DNA of 64,000 nucleotides, taken from the NCBI RefSeq assembly GCF_020085105.1, contig NC_058062.1, positions 6,923,945-6,987,944 on the forward strand. Reading direction: 5' to 3'. The stretch is from Siniperca chuatsi (lineage: Eukaryota > Chordata > Actinopteri > Centrarchiformes > Sinipercidae). The notes beneath the pieces were generated by a model that was not told the DNA's origin, made no database searches, and saw only the letters and a list, made by a program, of their open reading frames with translations. Both the position numbers and the translations under genes were made by a program. Positions 54,301 through 64,000 of this stretch are shown one piece after another (position 1 is the stretch's first letter; the number at the start of each line of letters is the position of its first letter).

Positions 54301-57300
54301 TTAAAAATGTTCCAGAATTAACTACTGCCTCATGGTTTCAAGATGATGTTTTAGTATGCATTGATGTTTTCATCACCAATTTCCCTTTGATGTCCCCTTT
54401 CCAATTTCATAATCTGATAACATATTTATGAATCTGTGTTGGAATAAAGTGTATAGGCCATCATAATTGCTTGTTTAGACACAGCACATCAAGGTATTGG
54501 GGATTTGAGAAAAACAAACAACCTACCCACTGGATTGATCTCCAGGTATGTGAAGAACAGGTCCTCATACAGGTTGAAGAGCCCAACAATGAAGCTAGCC
54601 AGGAGCCTGCAGAGAGATGACATTCAACATGATGAAACTCATCTCTGGGTCTGTTGCTGCAGCACCAGAATGATCTGGGGATGTCTGGTTAATCACATTA
54701 CAATATAAGGAGTTATAGTCACATTACAGCTGAAACAATTAGCCGATTAATAATATGCAACTATTTTGATAAGTTACTAATCATTTGAGTCACTTTTAAA
54801 GCAAAAGTGCCAAACATTTGCTGGTACCAGCTTCTTAAATGTGAGTGTATTCTGCTTCTCTGTGTTTTATATCATTGTAAATTGAATATTTTTGGGTTTT
54901 GGACTGTTGGTCTGACTGTTGGACAAACAAGCAATTTGAAGACGTCACCTTGGGCTCTGGGAAATTGTAAAAAGCATTTTTCACTATTTTCTGATATTTT
55001 GTAGACCAAACAATGATTAAATTGAAAAAATAATTGGTAGATGAATTGACAATGAAAATAAGCATTAGGTGCAGCCCTAAATGTGTAGGAAAACTGTAAA
55101 TTTAAGAATAAAGAAAAAATAAAAACATTAAATTGTCAACTGAATACATAAACGCCCATCTTCTAACTTGCTAAACAATTCACAATGTTTATATATTGCT
55201 TATATGTTTATGAATGTAACTGATCTACAAACCAGATTTCCCTTAGTATGACAAAGTAATGGTATTTAATTCTGGTCTATGCAACAGAATTGCCCTGTAT
55301 AACTTGTGATTTGAAAAACAAAAACAAAATAGCCATCATAATTTCCACATAATTCAAACTATGACAAACTACAGGCAATGTCATTGAAGAATTGTTAAGG
55401 CTCAGCTGGACAGGAAACAGTCCAACTGTAAATTAGCTGCAGGGAGCCTTGCTGTAGAGAAGGAAAAATCCAATTTACTTCCTCCTTCACATGTCAAAAC
55501 AGAGCAGTGAGGAGGAGGAGGAGGGGCAGTATTTTGCTCTCCTCTCCTGCCTGTCAGTTGTGCAGGCAGCTCAGAGCCTTTATAATCACGTCAGCCTGTT
55601 GTCAGGACTCTGACTGGCCTTTGGGGGAAAAACTGTCACTGACAGTGACTCAACTTTCCATGTCTGCTTCTGATGGGAGGGAAGGAAAAGTGGCCAAGTG
55701 CCGCTCTTGTTTTTAATCCAGAGTGTGAGAGGAGTGTGAGGATAAGAGTGTTTGGGGTGAGGAGGTGAGCTGTGGTTGGCAGAGTGATTTCTGGGGCAGC
55801 TTCTTCAATGTCAGCCAAGACAGTGAGTCTGGCCAGAATCTGTCATCACAAGAGCACTGCTGGAGAGATGGATAGGAGGTGTTGGAGGGGGTGAGCCACT
55901 GTATCGTACCCATCAAAATAAAACGGACGTGCTCTGAATGTGGATGTAGTGTAAAAAAGGCTGGGGGTGGAGGCTGATCGAAGAAAGGCAAAGCAGAGGA
56001 AGGAGTCTGTCATTTGTCTAATGGAAACCCTCCACCCATCTCCTCCTGCTCCCCCCACATTTATTGGCAATATCAAAGTGCTTTCTCTTACTTCGTTTGT
56101 TTGACACTTTTGTTTACCTCTCTTCGTCAGGAGTTTAATTATATAATGGAAAAATCCCCCCTTTTTTAGTAGTTTAGTATTGAGCTACCTCAATATGTTG
56201 GTAGTGATGTAACTTATTATTAATAAATGTCACAAATCATGGCAGACTGAGTGCGAAAGCAAATCATCGTGAGTTTGCATATTTCCATTGTCTTTTGATT
56301 TTCAAAAGAACCACAGCTGTGCTATAGAGAGGCTGAAGTATATCTGCTTTTTTTTTTTTTAAGAGCACACATTGTTTAGCAGGTACAGAGTTACAGCTTC
56401 AAAACAAAATACCTTTTATTTGTCATTTGAAAATCAGTTTGTATGTAAATCATTCATTCACATCTAAACACATTTGAGCTTTGACAATTAAGGGTATGAG
56501 ACTGAATATATGCTGACATGCTATAAGACATGATTTCTACATAAGCATCAATGTTCTTCCAAGGCCAAATACGCACCAGGTGGACACAATAACAAACACT
56601 TGTCTAGGTTAATACAATCCAATATAATATATAATAAAGCAAAATATATTAAATATTAAGCTATCAAATTTTATTTTATTTGAGAATGTCATCACAGAGC
56701 TCTTGGTTTAACTCTATAGGCTGAATTTGATATATACCATACTACTCAATTTCAACTCCATATCATTGGCACAAAGCTGAAGTTTTGAATAGGCACTACA
56801 AATACTTTTTCCATCTAACTCACGCTTTCTTGTCGTTGGGGACGTGGGTCAGCAGCTCTTTCTTCACAGAATCTTCACTGATCTTTTCATCCACCCCAAT
56901 TAGCAGCTTTTTTGCCTTGGCATCCACATCTCCCACATCTACCCCTCCCTCATGGTGAAACAGCACATAGTCGCCCTCCCGGGTGGCGTAGATGCACACA
57001 TAGAACTCCTCCTCCTGAACAATGGACAGTTAACACAGACGTCAATAATAAATGTTTCTTTACCAGACACTGAGTAATATCACTGCTACTAGTGTCTAGT
57101 AGTAGTAGTGAAAGAATATAAATAAGGCATCCAAAAAATTGAGGGGTGAATTGGACATCACATAGTATATGTGTAATAAGTGCTTTACCTGTTTATGGGG
57201 GACAAATGGCTCGATGAGGAAGTTCTTGAGAACACCCTTAGCTTTTCCCACCTGAGGATCATCAACAAAATAATTCACTAAGGAGATGAAATGCTTAGTA

Positions 57301-60300
57301 GATAAATAAACAGGAGCAAAACAACGTATTAGCAAGAACTCCCATTGGTTAAAAATGGACACTACAGCATCTCACGGGTCTTCAGATTGTGTCTGTTTCC
57401 ATATTAATGCATCATGCCCCACACTTATTTTCAGACATACTTCCTGGAGTGGTGGGAGGAGGGGACAAAAGGTGTATTAAAGCAAAATGATAAAATAAAA
57501 AGAAAAAACAACACAGGGCCATCACTTGGCACAAGTGAATTGACATTTCAAAAGAAAAAAGGAGACAGGTTGAGAAGAAGGAAAATGTCTGTCATGTATT
57601 ACTCCAGGCAAAGCCCTGCTAACACAGCCACAGCTCATTTGGTGCTGTCATCGTTCGTCTGTTAAAGGCCAACAGACACAAAGTAACCAGGGACTGGCTG
57701 AGAGCAGCCTGATGGAGAGAACAGAGCAAAATAATAAAAAGGGGAAAGAGGTAGTTGCCATTTTGAAGAGCGCAACTAAAAAGGAGGTTGATGACTGGTG
57801 GAAAAAAAAGAAAGCCTATCTGACTAAAAAACCCACAAGGGGCTCAGGCTGACACCTCCATTACTGCCTCACAGAAAAAAAGAAAAGAAAAGCCATTCAT
57901 GTTGTGAATACAATTTACATATGAATGATTCAATTGGACCACTTGTGGTAACATGATTACAGAAAATATGAAATACTAATTTAATAAAGTGAAGCATTGT
58001 GGGCAACTGCAGCATAGAATAGCAGTGAGGCAACTTGTGAATAATGTGAAACGAAAGGAAGTGAAAGAATATGTAAAGTGTAAAAGTGGTTCTATTAAAT
58101 GAAGTTATTCACAGCCACTGAAATGTAATCTAACTTGTTCCTCTAACAGTGCTACTCTGATGATTTCTCTGAGATAAACTCACAGGCAGCTAAATAAAAC
58201 TAGCAGTAATTAGCAGTCAGACAAGACACTTATATGTGGCAACACGCTAGAAATTACTATGATGAGACACAGCTTTCTTACCCATTATAAAGACCAAGAT
58301 GGTTGAATTAGGTTACAGATTTCTTCTACTTTAATCATACACATTTTTAGGGAACCAGAGTTAACAAGACTAAGTCTCCAGCCATGCTAGCGGCTCAGTG
58401 ATGCTTTGCGCTAAATGCTAATGTAAGCATGCTAACATGCTCACAATGACAACGCTAACATGCAGATGTTTAACAGGGTTACTATGTTTCACTATCTTAG
58501 GTTAGTGTGTTAGCATGTTAACATTTGTTAATTAGCACTAAACACAATGTACAGCTGAGGCTGATGAGAATGTCATTAGTTTTGTAAGTATTTGGTCATA
58601 AACCAAACTACTGGACAAATTAGCCACTAGCATGGCTAAAAAGACAAAATGGACTAGCAGTATGCTAGTGGGACAAACAAATTTTACAATCACATACAAT
58701 ATTTCTTAATTTCATAATTTTTATAAAACCAAGATGGTTGCATTGAGTTGCTGATTTATTTTACTTTACTGCACCTTCTGATGGTAAAGCTGAAACTGCC
58801 CAGACTGTCCACAATACAACTATGGCTTCATTTATTCTTATTTACTGCCACTAGAAGCTGCTGACAGTTTCATCTGTGAAGAGATACATTTACGCAGTCT
58901 CAGAGTTGCAACACACACACTGACACTCTTCTTCAATGCTTTATGAACCAGTCTCTTGCTTCTTGGTTTATGAGGCAAAGCAGCATCTCAGTGGCACAGA
59001 GATGGATCTCTTGTGCTTTGGTTATGTTGACGAAATTGATGGACCGACTGTTTAGTCACTAGCAGCACACCACGTGCTTCAGCTGACTGGACTGATTTAC
59101 TACCAGTCGACTGATACTGAACCCCTCAGCAATCTGGGCGGCTGTTTAGACAAACATACATCAGGTAAAATAAACATACAAACCAAATGCATCAGTGCAA
59201 AACTGGGCAGGAGGGTGAAGGAAAGGGCAACAGGAAGAGGGTCTAAATAAAGCACTGGGATAATATTGATTGAAGGAGTGTTCAGCAAAGTGCACACTCT
59301 CAAACAGAGGGGTGGGTGGAGGTAATTGACTGAGACACAGCAGAGAGGGAGAGGGTGGATGACGTACTGTCGTCTCTTTCATGAGGCGGGACTTCAGCCA
59401 CTCCCTGACGCCGCTCAGGTCCAGGTTGACACCGACCAGGCCCAGCTTCCCTCGCCTCTTGATTAGCTGGTCTGGCTTCACCACCAGCCTCTGGAGGAGG
59501 AAGACAAAAGATGGTCTAATTTAGCAGGGCCGACAGGCACCTACACTTCGCCTTAACTGACAGGCATCAAACTGATATTTTCATTTTCAAAAGCTGGGCA
59601 GAGAGTCTACAGTGCATTTGATGACATATTTTATTCCGAGCACAGATGACTGATTACCTGCAATCTCACTGCAATACATATTTCAAGTGTGTGAAGCTGA
59701 AATAAATAATGTTGCATTCACATCATGATTATTTACAATATGCATTTGTTGAAAGCAAGAAGCTGGACATGGTCACTATTATTAAAATGTCAAACTCTAT
59801 TAGTGACATTTCACACAGACCCTTCACTGCTCTTAATTAGTTTCTTTAGATTCAACTAGAGCTGCAACAATGTTGATTATCGATTAATCATTTAAGTCAT
59901 TCTTAAAGCAAAAAGGCCAAAAATTCATCATCAGGTGCAACTTCTCAAATGTGAACGTTTGCTAGTTTTCTATCATAGTAAACTGAGTATTTTTGACAAA
60001 ACAAGCAATTTTAAAGTTGTCAACTTTGGCTTTAGGAAATTGTGATGGGCATTTTTCCCCCCACTCCATAAACAAATCCTACATTCCCAAATAATATTTA
60101 TCACCTGAAAGTTGAGATGAACATTATTCAAGTAGGAATCTCTTGTATGCATCATTCCCTTCTGACGCAAACGCAAAATTACATCCAACCCCCACCAACT
60201 GAGCCCGCATCCTCTCACTTGAATGTCAGATAAAGAGAATGACTTATGACAGTGGACCCATTAGTATCTGGGTGCTTGCCAGTGAGTAAAGAAAGAGAGG

Positions 60301-61140
60301 GCGGGGGGTGAAAGTTAATGCAATTTCCTAATCAATTCTACCGCAGCACATATCTCCATGTATCTGCCCTCCTCATCCTCCTCGTATCTTCCAGATAAAA
60401 TCCTTCAGCCGTGAGGGAGACTAGGAGAATGACATTTTATCCTGCAAGATGAGTCACAGAGTAATTCAATTAACTTCTATTACAGCCCGTCTTTCTGCTA
60501 CTGCTTCGCTATGAAGAGCAGTGAGAGTTGATCTGAAAGCAGGACGATACAGTGAGTAAGAACTGGAAGTGCTGTGTACCTGGAGACCTGAAATCCTACC
60601 CTAGCAGAACTCTGACCTCCCTGCCGACAGGGCGAGTGAGAATTTCTCTATGTTTACCAATTAAGAATCAAAGAAAAAAAGAGCTATTGTGTTCTCTTCT
60701 GCATGTACACTTCATTTCCACCAAGAATGTAACAGAGCTGCTGGATCACTCTGCTGTCTGTGACGTCTGTTAATAAGCGCCAAGAGACCACTCTGCTGCT
60801 AGCCTAATTAATTGTCTCCATAAAGAGGAGATCATTTTCCACAAGCTTAAGGGAGACTGTGCTTTAGGCATTTATGGGCTATGAATTTGAGATATAACAA
60901 ACTTACTGTTCACTCAGCTTAAAAAAAATCTAACTTCATCATCCACATACAATTTTTTCACAATTGGTTCTTCTGCCTTACATCTGTGAGCAGCCACGGG
61001 TGCTCTTGCGCCAGTCGGTCAAAGTCGGTCTCAGCTGTCACGTTGGCATAGCGGAATCTGTTCTGGACAGTTGCCGATGTGCAGATGTACTTGTAGAGGA
61101 ACTCCTTTCCCGTCTGCTCGGAGATGGCTTTGGCCGACAT
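45877..61140 (-). CDS. acly: ATP-citrate lyase
   Basis: Cytosolic homotetramer making acetyl-CoA and oxaloacetate from citrate, CoA and ATP for lipid synthesis and histone acetylation. Exons: 61140-60982, 59490-59368, 57251-57189, 57014-56824, 54606-54527, 53965-53835, 53180-53062, 52444-52308, 52228-52167, 52073-51956, 51839-51685, 50802-50709, 49734-49593, 49435-49267, 49180-49076, 48976-48780, 48703-48622, 48533-48423, 48298-48171, 48070-47977, 47796-47642, 47551-47401, 47307-47164, 46940-46827, 46714-46632, 46138-46062, 45971-45877. Every phase agrees, giving 1092 residues (human 1101, or 1091 for the short isoform). [13 protein letters not shown] is the conserved start and EHMSM the conserved end. 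The N-terminal ATP-grasp/CCS-beta-like part includes LEINP and GREAYPEEAY; the CCS-alpha-like part includes the phosphohistidine in [10 protein letters not shown] (His751); the C-terminal citrate-synthase-like part includes GIGHRVKS. The linker site RTASFS puts the phosphoserine at Ser455, as in human. The linker lacks the segment skipped in the human short isoform. Teleosts may carry two acly genes. Confidence 0.97.
49840..50105 (+). mobile_element. Probable 3' tail of a truncated LINE in an acly intron
   Basis: The sequence ends with AAGACCTTAATCTCAATTAG, GATTAAATAAAGATTAAATA and further AATAAA units. This resembles 3' ends of fish L2/L1-like non-LTR elements (a CTCAATGAGA-type stretch followed by TTAAATAAAGGTTAAATAAA). 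No reverse transcriptase remains, so it would be a short 5'-truncated copy. Family uncertain. Confidence 0.5.
50679..50700. repeat. (GT)n microsatellite beside acly exon 12
   Basis: GT run of about 11 units ending eight bases before the donor-side edge of acly exon 12 (50709). Confidence 0.9.
51291..51335. repeat. (AC)n microsatellite
   Basis: AC run of about 22 units within an acly intron, continuing as imperfect CA repeats to about 51348. Confidence 0.95.
53202..53248. repeat. Poly-A and poly-G tracts
   Basis: A run of about 16 A and then a run of G lie in the intron next to acly exon 7. They are simple sequence, and their exact lengths may be sequencing-sensitive. Confidence 0.7.
54727..55080 (+). 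mobile_element. Dispersed teleost repeat, copy 2 (most complete)
   Basis: Starts AGCTGAAACAATTAGCCG, ends AGGTGCAGCCCT, and contains TTTGAAGACGTCACCTTGGG. The ends are short, imperfect inverted repeats. The same order of blocks occurs at 59859 and, reversed, at 22592. I recall this family as very abundant in percomorph fishes. A non-autonomous hAT-type origin is a guess. Confidence 0.7.
58375..58690. repeat. GCTAACATG-rich dispersed repeat in acly intron 2
   Basis: Repeated GCTAACATG/CATGTTAGC blocks are followed by TAATTAGCACTAAACACAA, GTACAGCTGAGGCTGATGAG and ATTTGGTCATAAACCAAACT. I recall this combination from many percomorph introns. No coding capacity. Confidence 0.6.
59859..60060 (+). 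mobile_element. Dispersed teleost repeat, copy 3 (3' truncated)
   Basis: Begins AGAGCTGCAACAATGTTGAT with CGATTAATCATTTAAGTCAT and keeps the block AACTTCTCAAATGTGAACG, then fades after GGAAATTGTGATGGGCATTT. It is in the same orientation as copy 2 and lacks the right end. It lies in the first coding-side intron of acly. Confidence 0.65.
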
Positions 61141-63003
61141 GACTGCTTAGGCTAGACGGGCCTAAGAGGAGGGGGTATGTGGACAGAGAGAGATATACAG
61201 AGGAGCAGTGAGATGGATGAATACAGAGCAGATCGAGAGATGTGAAGAGATGCACGAATACAGAAAAGCAGACATGATGGACAGAGACAAGGAATGAGCA
61301 CAAGAGTTTAAAAAGGCAACACTTTTAACTGCTTTCTGAATTTATGCAAGATCTCCTTTATGAATAAGAACAAAAACCCCATGTTTGACATCCTCTGCTG
61401 TCAGAACAGTCGAGAAATGGTCCGGTAATCAGGTGATTGAAAGACAGCTTTGTAGTTTGTATTTTCCATTAATTATATCAAACGCTGAGGAACAAAACTG
61501 CCTGACATAATACAATTTAACTGCACAGGATTAAGAGAGACTGCTAGAAAATCAGATTACATACTAACTGCAGATTCAGGCCTTCCATCCTTTTGCACAA
61601 TCAAGATTTTTTTAGCTTGTCTCATGCTGAACACTGCAAGACACAGACAGGGAAGCCAGTGAAGCTAAATCCAACGCGATTAGCCTCGGTTTGTTTGACC
61701 CACACACTAATGAGGAAATTAGCACTTATTTGCCACTCAAACAATCAAGATTCCTACCGGAGCTTCAGCAGAGAGTGTGCAAAGTGTAGTAACTGGACTC
61801 TAGCCACCAGTTTACAACTGCAGGGAAAAATAATCCACACAAGTGACAGGTTGATCTGATGTGACCAATTATTTGCAGTACTGGAAAGAAACATAGATTT
61901 GCATGCAATTATAAGAAATATATTTTTTGGTGCATGGACTCCTTTACTTAAATTGGCAGCATATGACGGAAGTAATTCAATAACTTGTAATAGCATCTAT
62001 AAATTTTACTACTGAAGGGAGAACCTTTATACTTTGGCCATGAGCGTCACTCGATGCGGTCATCTCCAACACGACCCACACACACAGATCACAACAGGAC
62101 ATCAGGGTTTAAATTTTCAAAACATTGATTCAATCATTTCACCCTACAATGGCTTCCCTCTAAGGACACACCAATACAGCTAATATTAGTGCCAGACCAA
62201 ATCCATGTAAAGGTGAATTCCACCAATGAGTACTGTCATATAAACAGTCCTATAAATCAATTCAGAAATCAAAATGTGATAAAAATCTTTATACTTTCTC
62301 TCTTTTACTTGACAGAGGCTCCTTCATCTTTCTAGATGAGACACATAAGACACAACATGGAATCATTTTCCTTTCCATTTTCCAATGACTACACCACCAT
62401 CAGGAAAAACAGGAACATGAATTAGATTGTAACTTAGAATTACATCACTTACAAAAATATGGTGCAGTCAGTAGGATTGCTACTGCAGTGAACCTATCCC
62501 CGATGTTTGCCATTCCCTTGTTTTCCACAAGCAAACACTACATTAAACTCCATACTGAAATCTAGCAGCTGGGTGCTGCCTTGTCTGATCAGCAAGAATG
62601 TACTGTACAACTTGCAGAAACATGGCTTTTGACCTGACCCAAAGTGTCAGGCAGATTCAAACTTACTGCAATACCATTATAACATCATTATTATATCTGC
62701 CTCACCTGTTATGTCTGTTTCATTGACTAAAATGCATACAAGTGGTCATAACTGGCACAAAGTCATTCTCTTATCACCATTAGATCTGATCTGACTTTAA
62801 CCTCAGATCAAACAAATATAAGAGATCGAAAAAAGTCCGATTTTTGGTAAATTGAATGCAAGTGTCCTGTTGTATTTCTGCATGATTTCTGATGCAACAC
62901 CTGCTGTCACACACAATGGATGAACCACAAATTAGACTGGAGGTCATTGTCATTACCACTACCTCAAATCATCAATGTACATCAGTATTGAGAAATGTGG
63001 CTT

Positions 63004-63005
63004 AA

Positions 63006-63041
<36 letters not shown>
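63004..63041. repeat. (ATT)n microsatellite
   Basis: Perfect TTA trinucleotide run of about 12 units in the probable first acly intron. Confidence 0.95.
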
Positions 63042-63042
<1 letters not shown>

Positions 63043-63833
63043 AAATACCAAGGCTTTCACTAATTACCATCTCTCCTGAGTCAAAGCTTAACCACTGTGT
63101 ACCATGTACCTTTGCTGGGTAGCATACCTGCTCTGTCTTTTTCTTCTGAGTGGTTCATTAAGCTGAAAGCCTTAATGCCAGCTCAAACAGGACTCCCTGC
63201 TCTACACTGCAGCCCTGGCAGCCATTTCTTAAATGGATTAATGGGACTGTCATGGACCTTTCTCACTATTGATCATCGTTGTCCCTGAGTCACCACAGCA
63301 CTGGTTCCAGGCCAGCAGAACATGGTTTATCCCACGCTCATTCAGGTTCAATATATCATCCACTTTCTCTGTGCAACTGACCTGTCAGATGAATTAAATA
63401 TCACTGCTTCACAACAGCAATAACACTGGTTCAGATGATGCACAATAATATTTAAAAATAAGGGGTGGTGGTTGGCTGGGGGGAGGCAATATCAGGCACA
63501 GATCTGAATCAGAGTGCACACAAAAAAATATGCCATAAAAGATGAAAGTTGTAGCTTTATATTCACTTTACCATTTTTGACCCACTAACTTATACAACAT
63601 AACCTGCCTGACTTCGCAAAGTTATTGAGTCACAGGTCCCTGAGATCCCAACTGTTTCATTCACTTACAAACCGGTCAGACGGTAAAGCCATTTTTGGCA
63701 AATATCCACATCACCATTCAAAGACAACTTTCAGTGATTAGTCAGACTTCTTAATAACCATGATGCAGCAAGAGTACAGGTTTAACGGAGCTTATGGTGG
63801 ACTGAGCAGTTCAACTTGTTTTACATTTTTGGT

Positions 63834-63875
63834 CAGAGAGAGAGAGACACAGAAAGAGACACAGAGAGAAAGAGT
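63834..63875. repeat. GA-rich simple repeat
   Basis: AGAG-rich imperfect repeat near the right end of the window. Confidence 0.75.
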
Positions 63876-64000
63876 AAGAGGAAGTAAATGCTTATTTTTA
63901 AAAACAAGAAATAATTTACCTTGTTTTTGATTTATTTTTCTTTCTTTAGCGGCTCTGGAAGTGTGTTGTGGTTGGTTGCGTGATGTTTCTAGCCAGTGTT

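Larger units (their letters stand above)
61141..64000. other. acly: acly 5' UTR edge and probable first intron
   Basis: An acceptor AG on minus at 61163-61162 directly precedes 21 bases of 5' UTR (61161-61141), so at least one non-coding exon lies further right. A minus-strand donor-like GTAAAT near 63920 might end such an exon but is unproven. The rest holds no gene. An (ATT)n run and a GAGA-rich tract occur near 63004 and 63834. Confidence 0.5.

Overview
This is a piece of teleost fish nuclear genome, probably from a percomorph. It carries six spliced protein-coding genes with GT-AG introns, vertebrate-type proteins, many CA/CT/TA microsatellites and several repeat families typical of spiny-rayed fishes. 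I rebuilt the exons by hand from splice signals, reading phase and my knowledge of the vertebrate families. No alignment or transcript data were used.

Layout: (1) 1-2480, no gene seen, with a short interstitial telomere repeat. (2) adam11 on +, 3200-20408, 26 coding exons, a catalytically dead ADAM. The copy in this sequence has a one-base deletion in the disintegrin-domain exon. (3) p3h4 (SC65) on -, 28013 to 23425, 7 exons. (4) fkbp10 (FKBP65) on +, 30320-34307, 10 exons, head-to-head with p3h4. (5) nt5c3b on -, 38399 to 35980, 9 exons, tail-to-tail with fkbp10. (6) klhl11 on -, 43408 to 41118, 2 exons. (7) acly on -, 61140 to 45877, 27 coding exons. (8) 61161-64000, probably the first acly intron and upstream DNA.

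From p3h4 to acly, order and strands match the human 17q21 block P3H4-FKBP10-NT5C3B-(KLHL10)-KLHL11-ACLY, but no KLHL10 is present. ADAM11 is not next to P3H4 in human, so that junction differs. p3h4 and fkbp10 both act on procollagen in the ER and share one 2.3 kb divergent intergenic region. The other genes are housekeeping or neuronal and have no evident joint pathway.

I see no CRISPR array, operon, viral gene or new multi-gene system. The most informative anomalies are the adam11 frameshift, a nested TTAA-flanked foldback element inside adam11, a weak splice donor followed at once by a stop that could give a secreted ADAM11, and the missing KLHL10.
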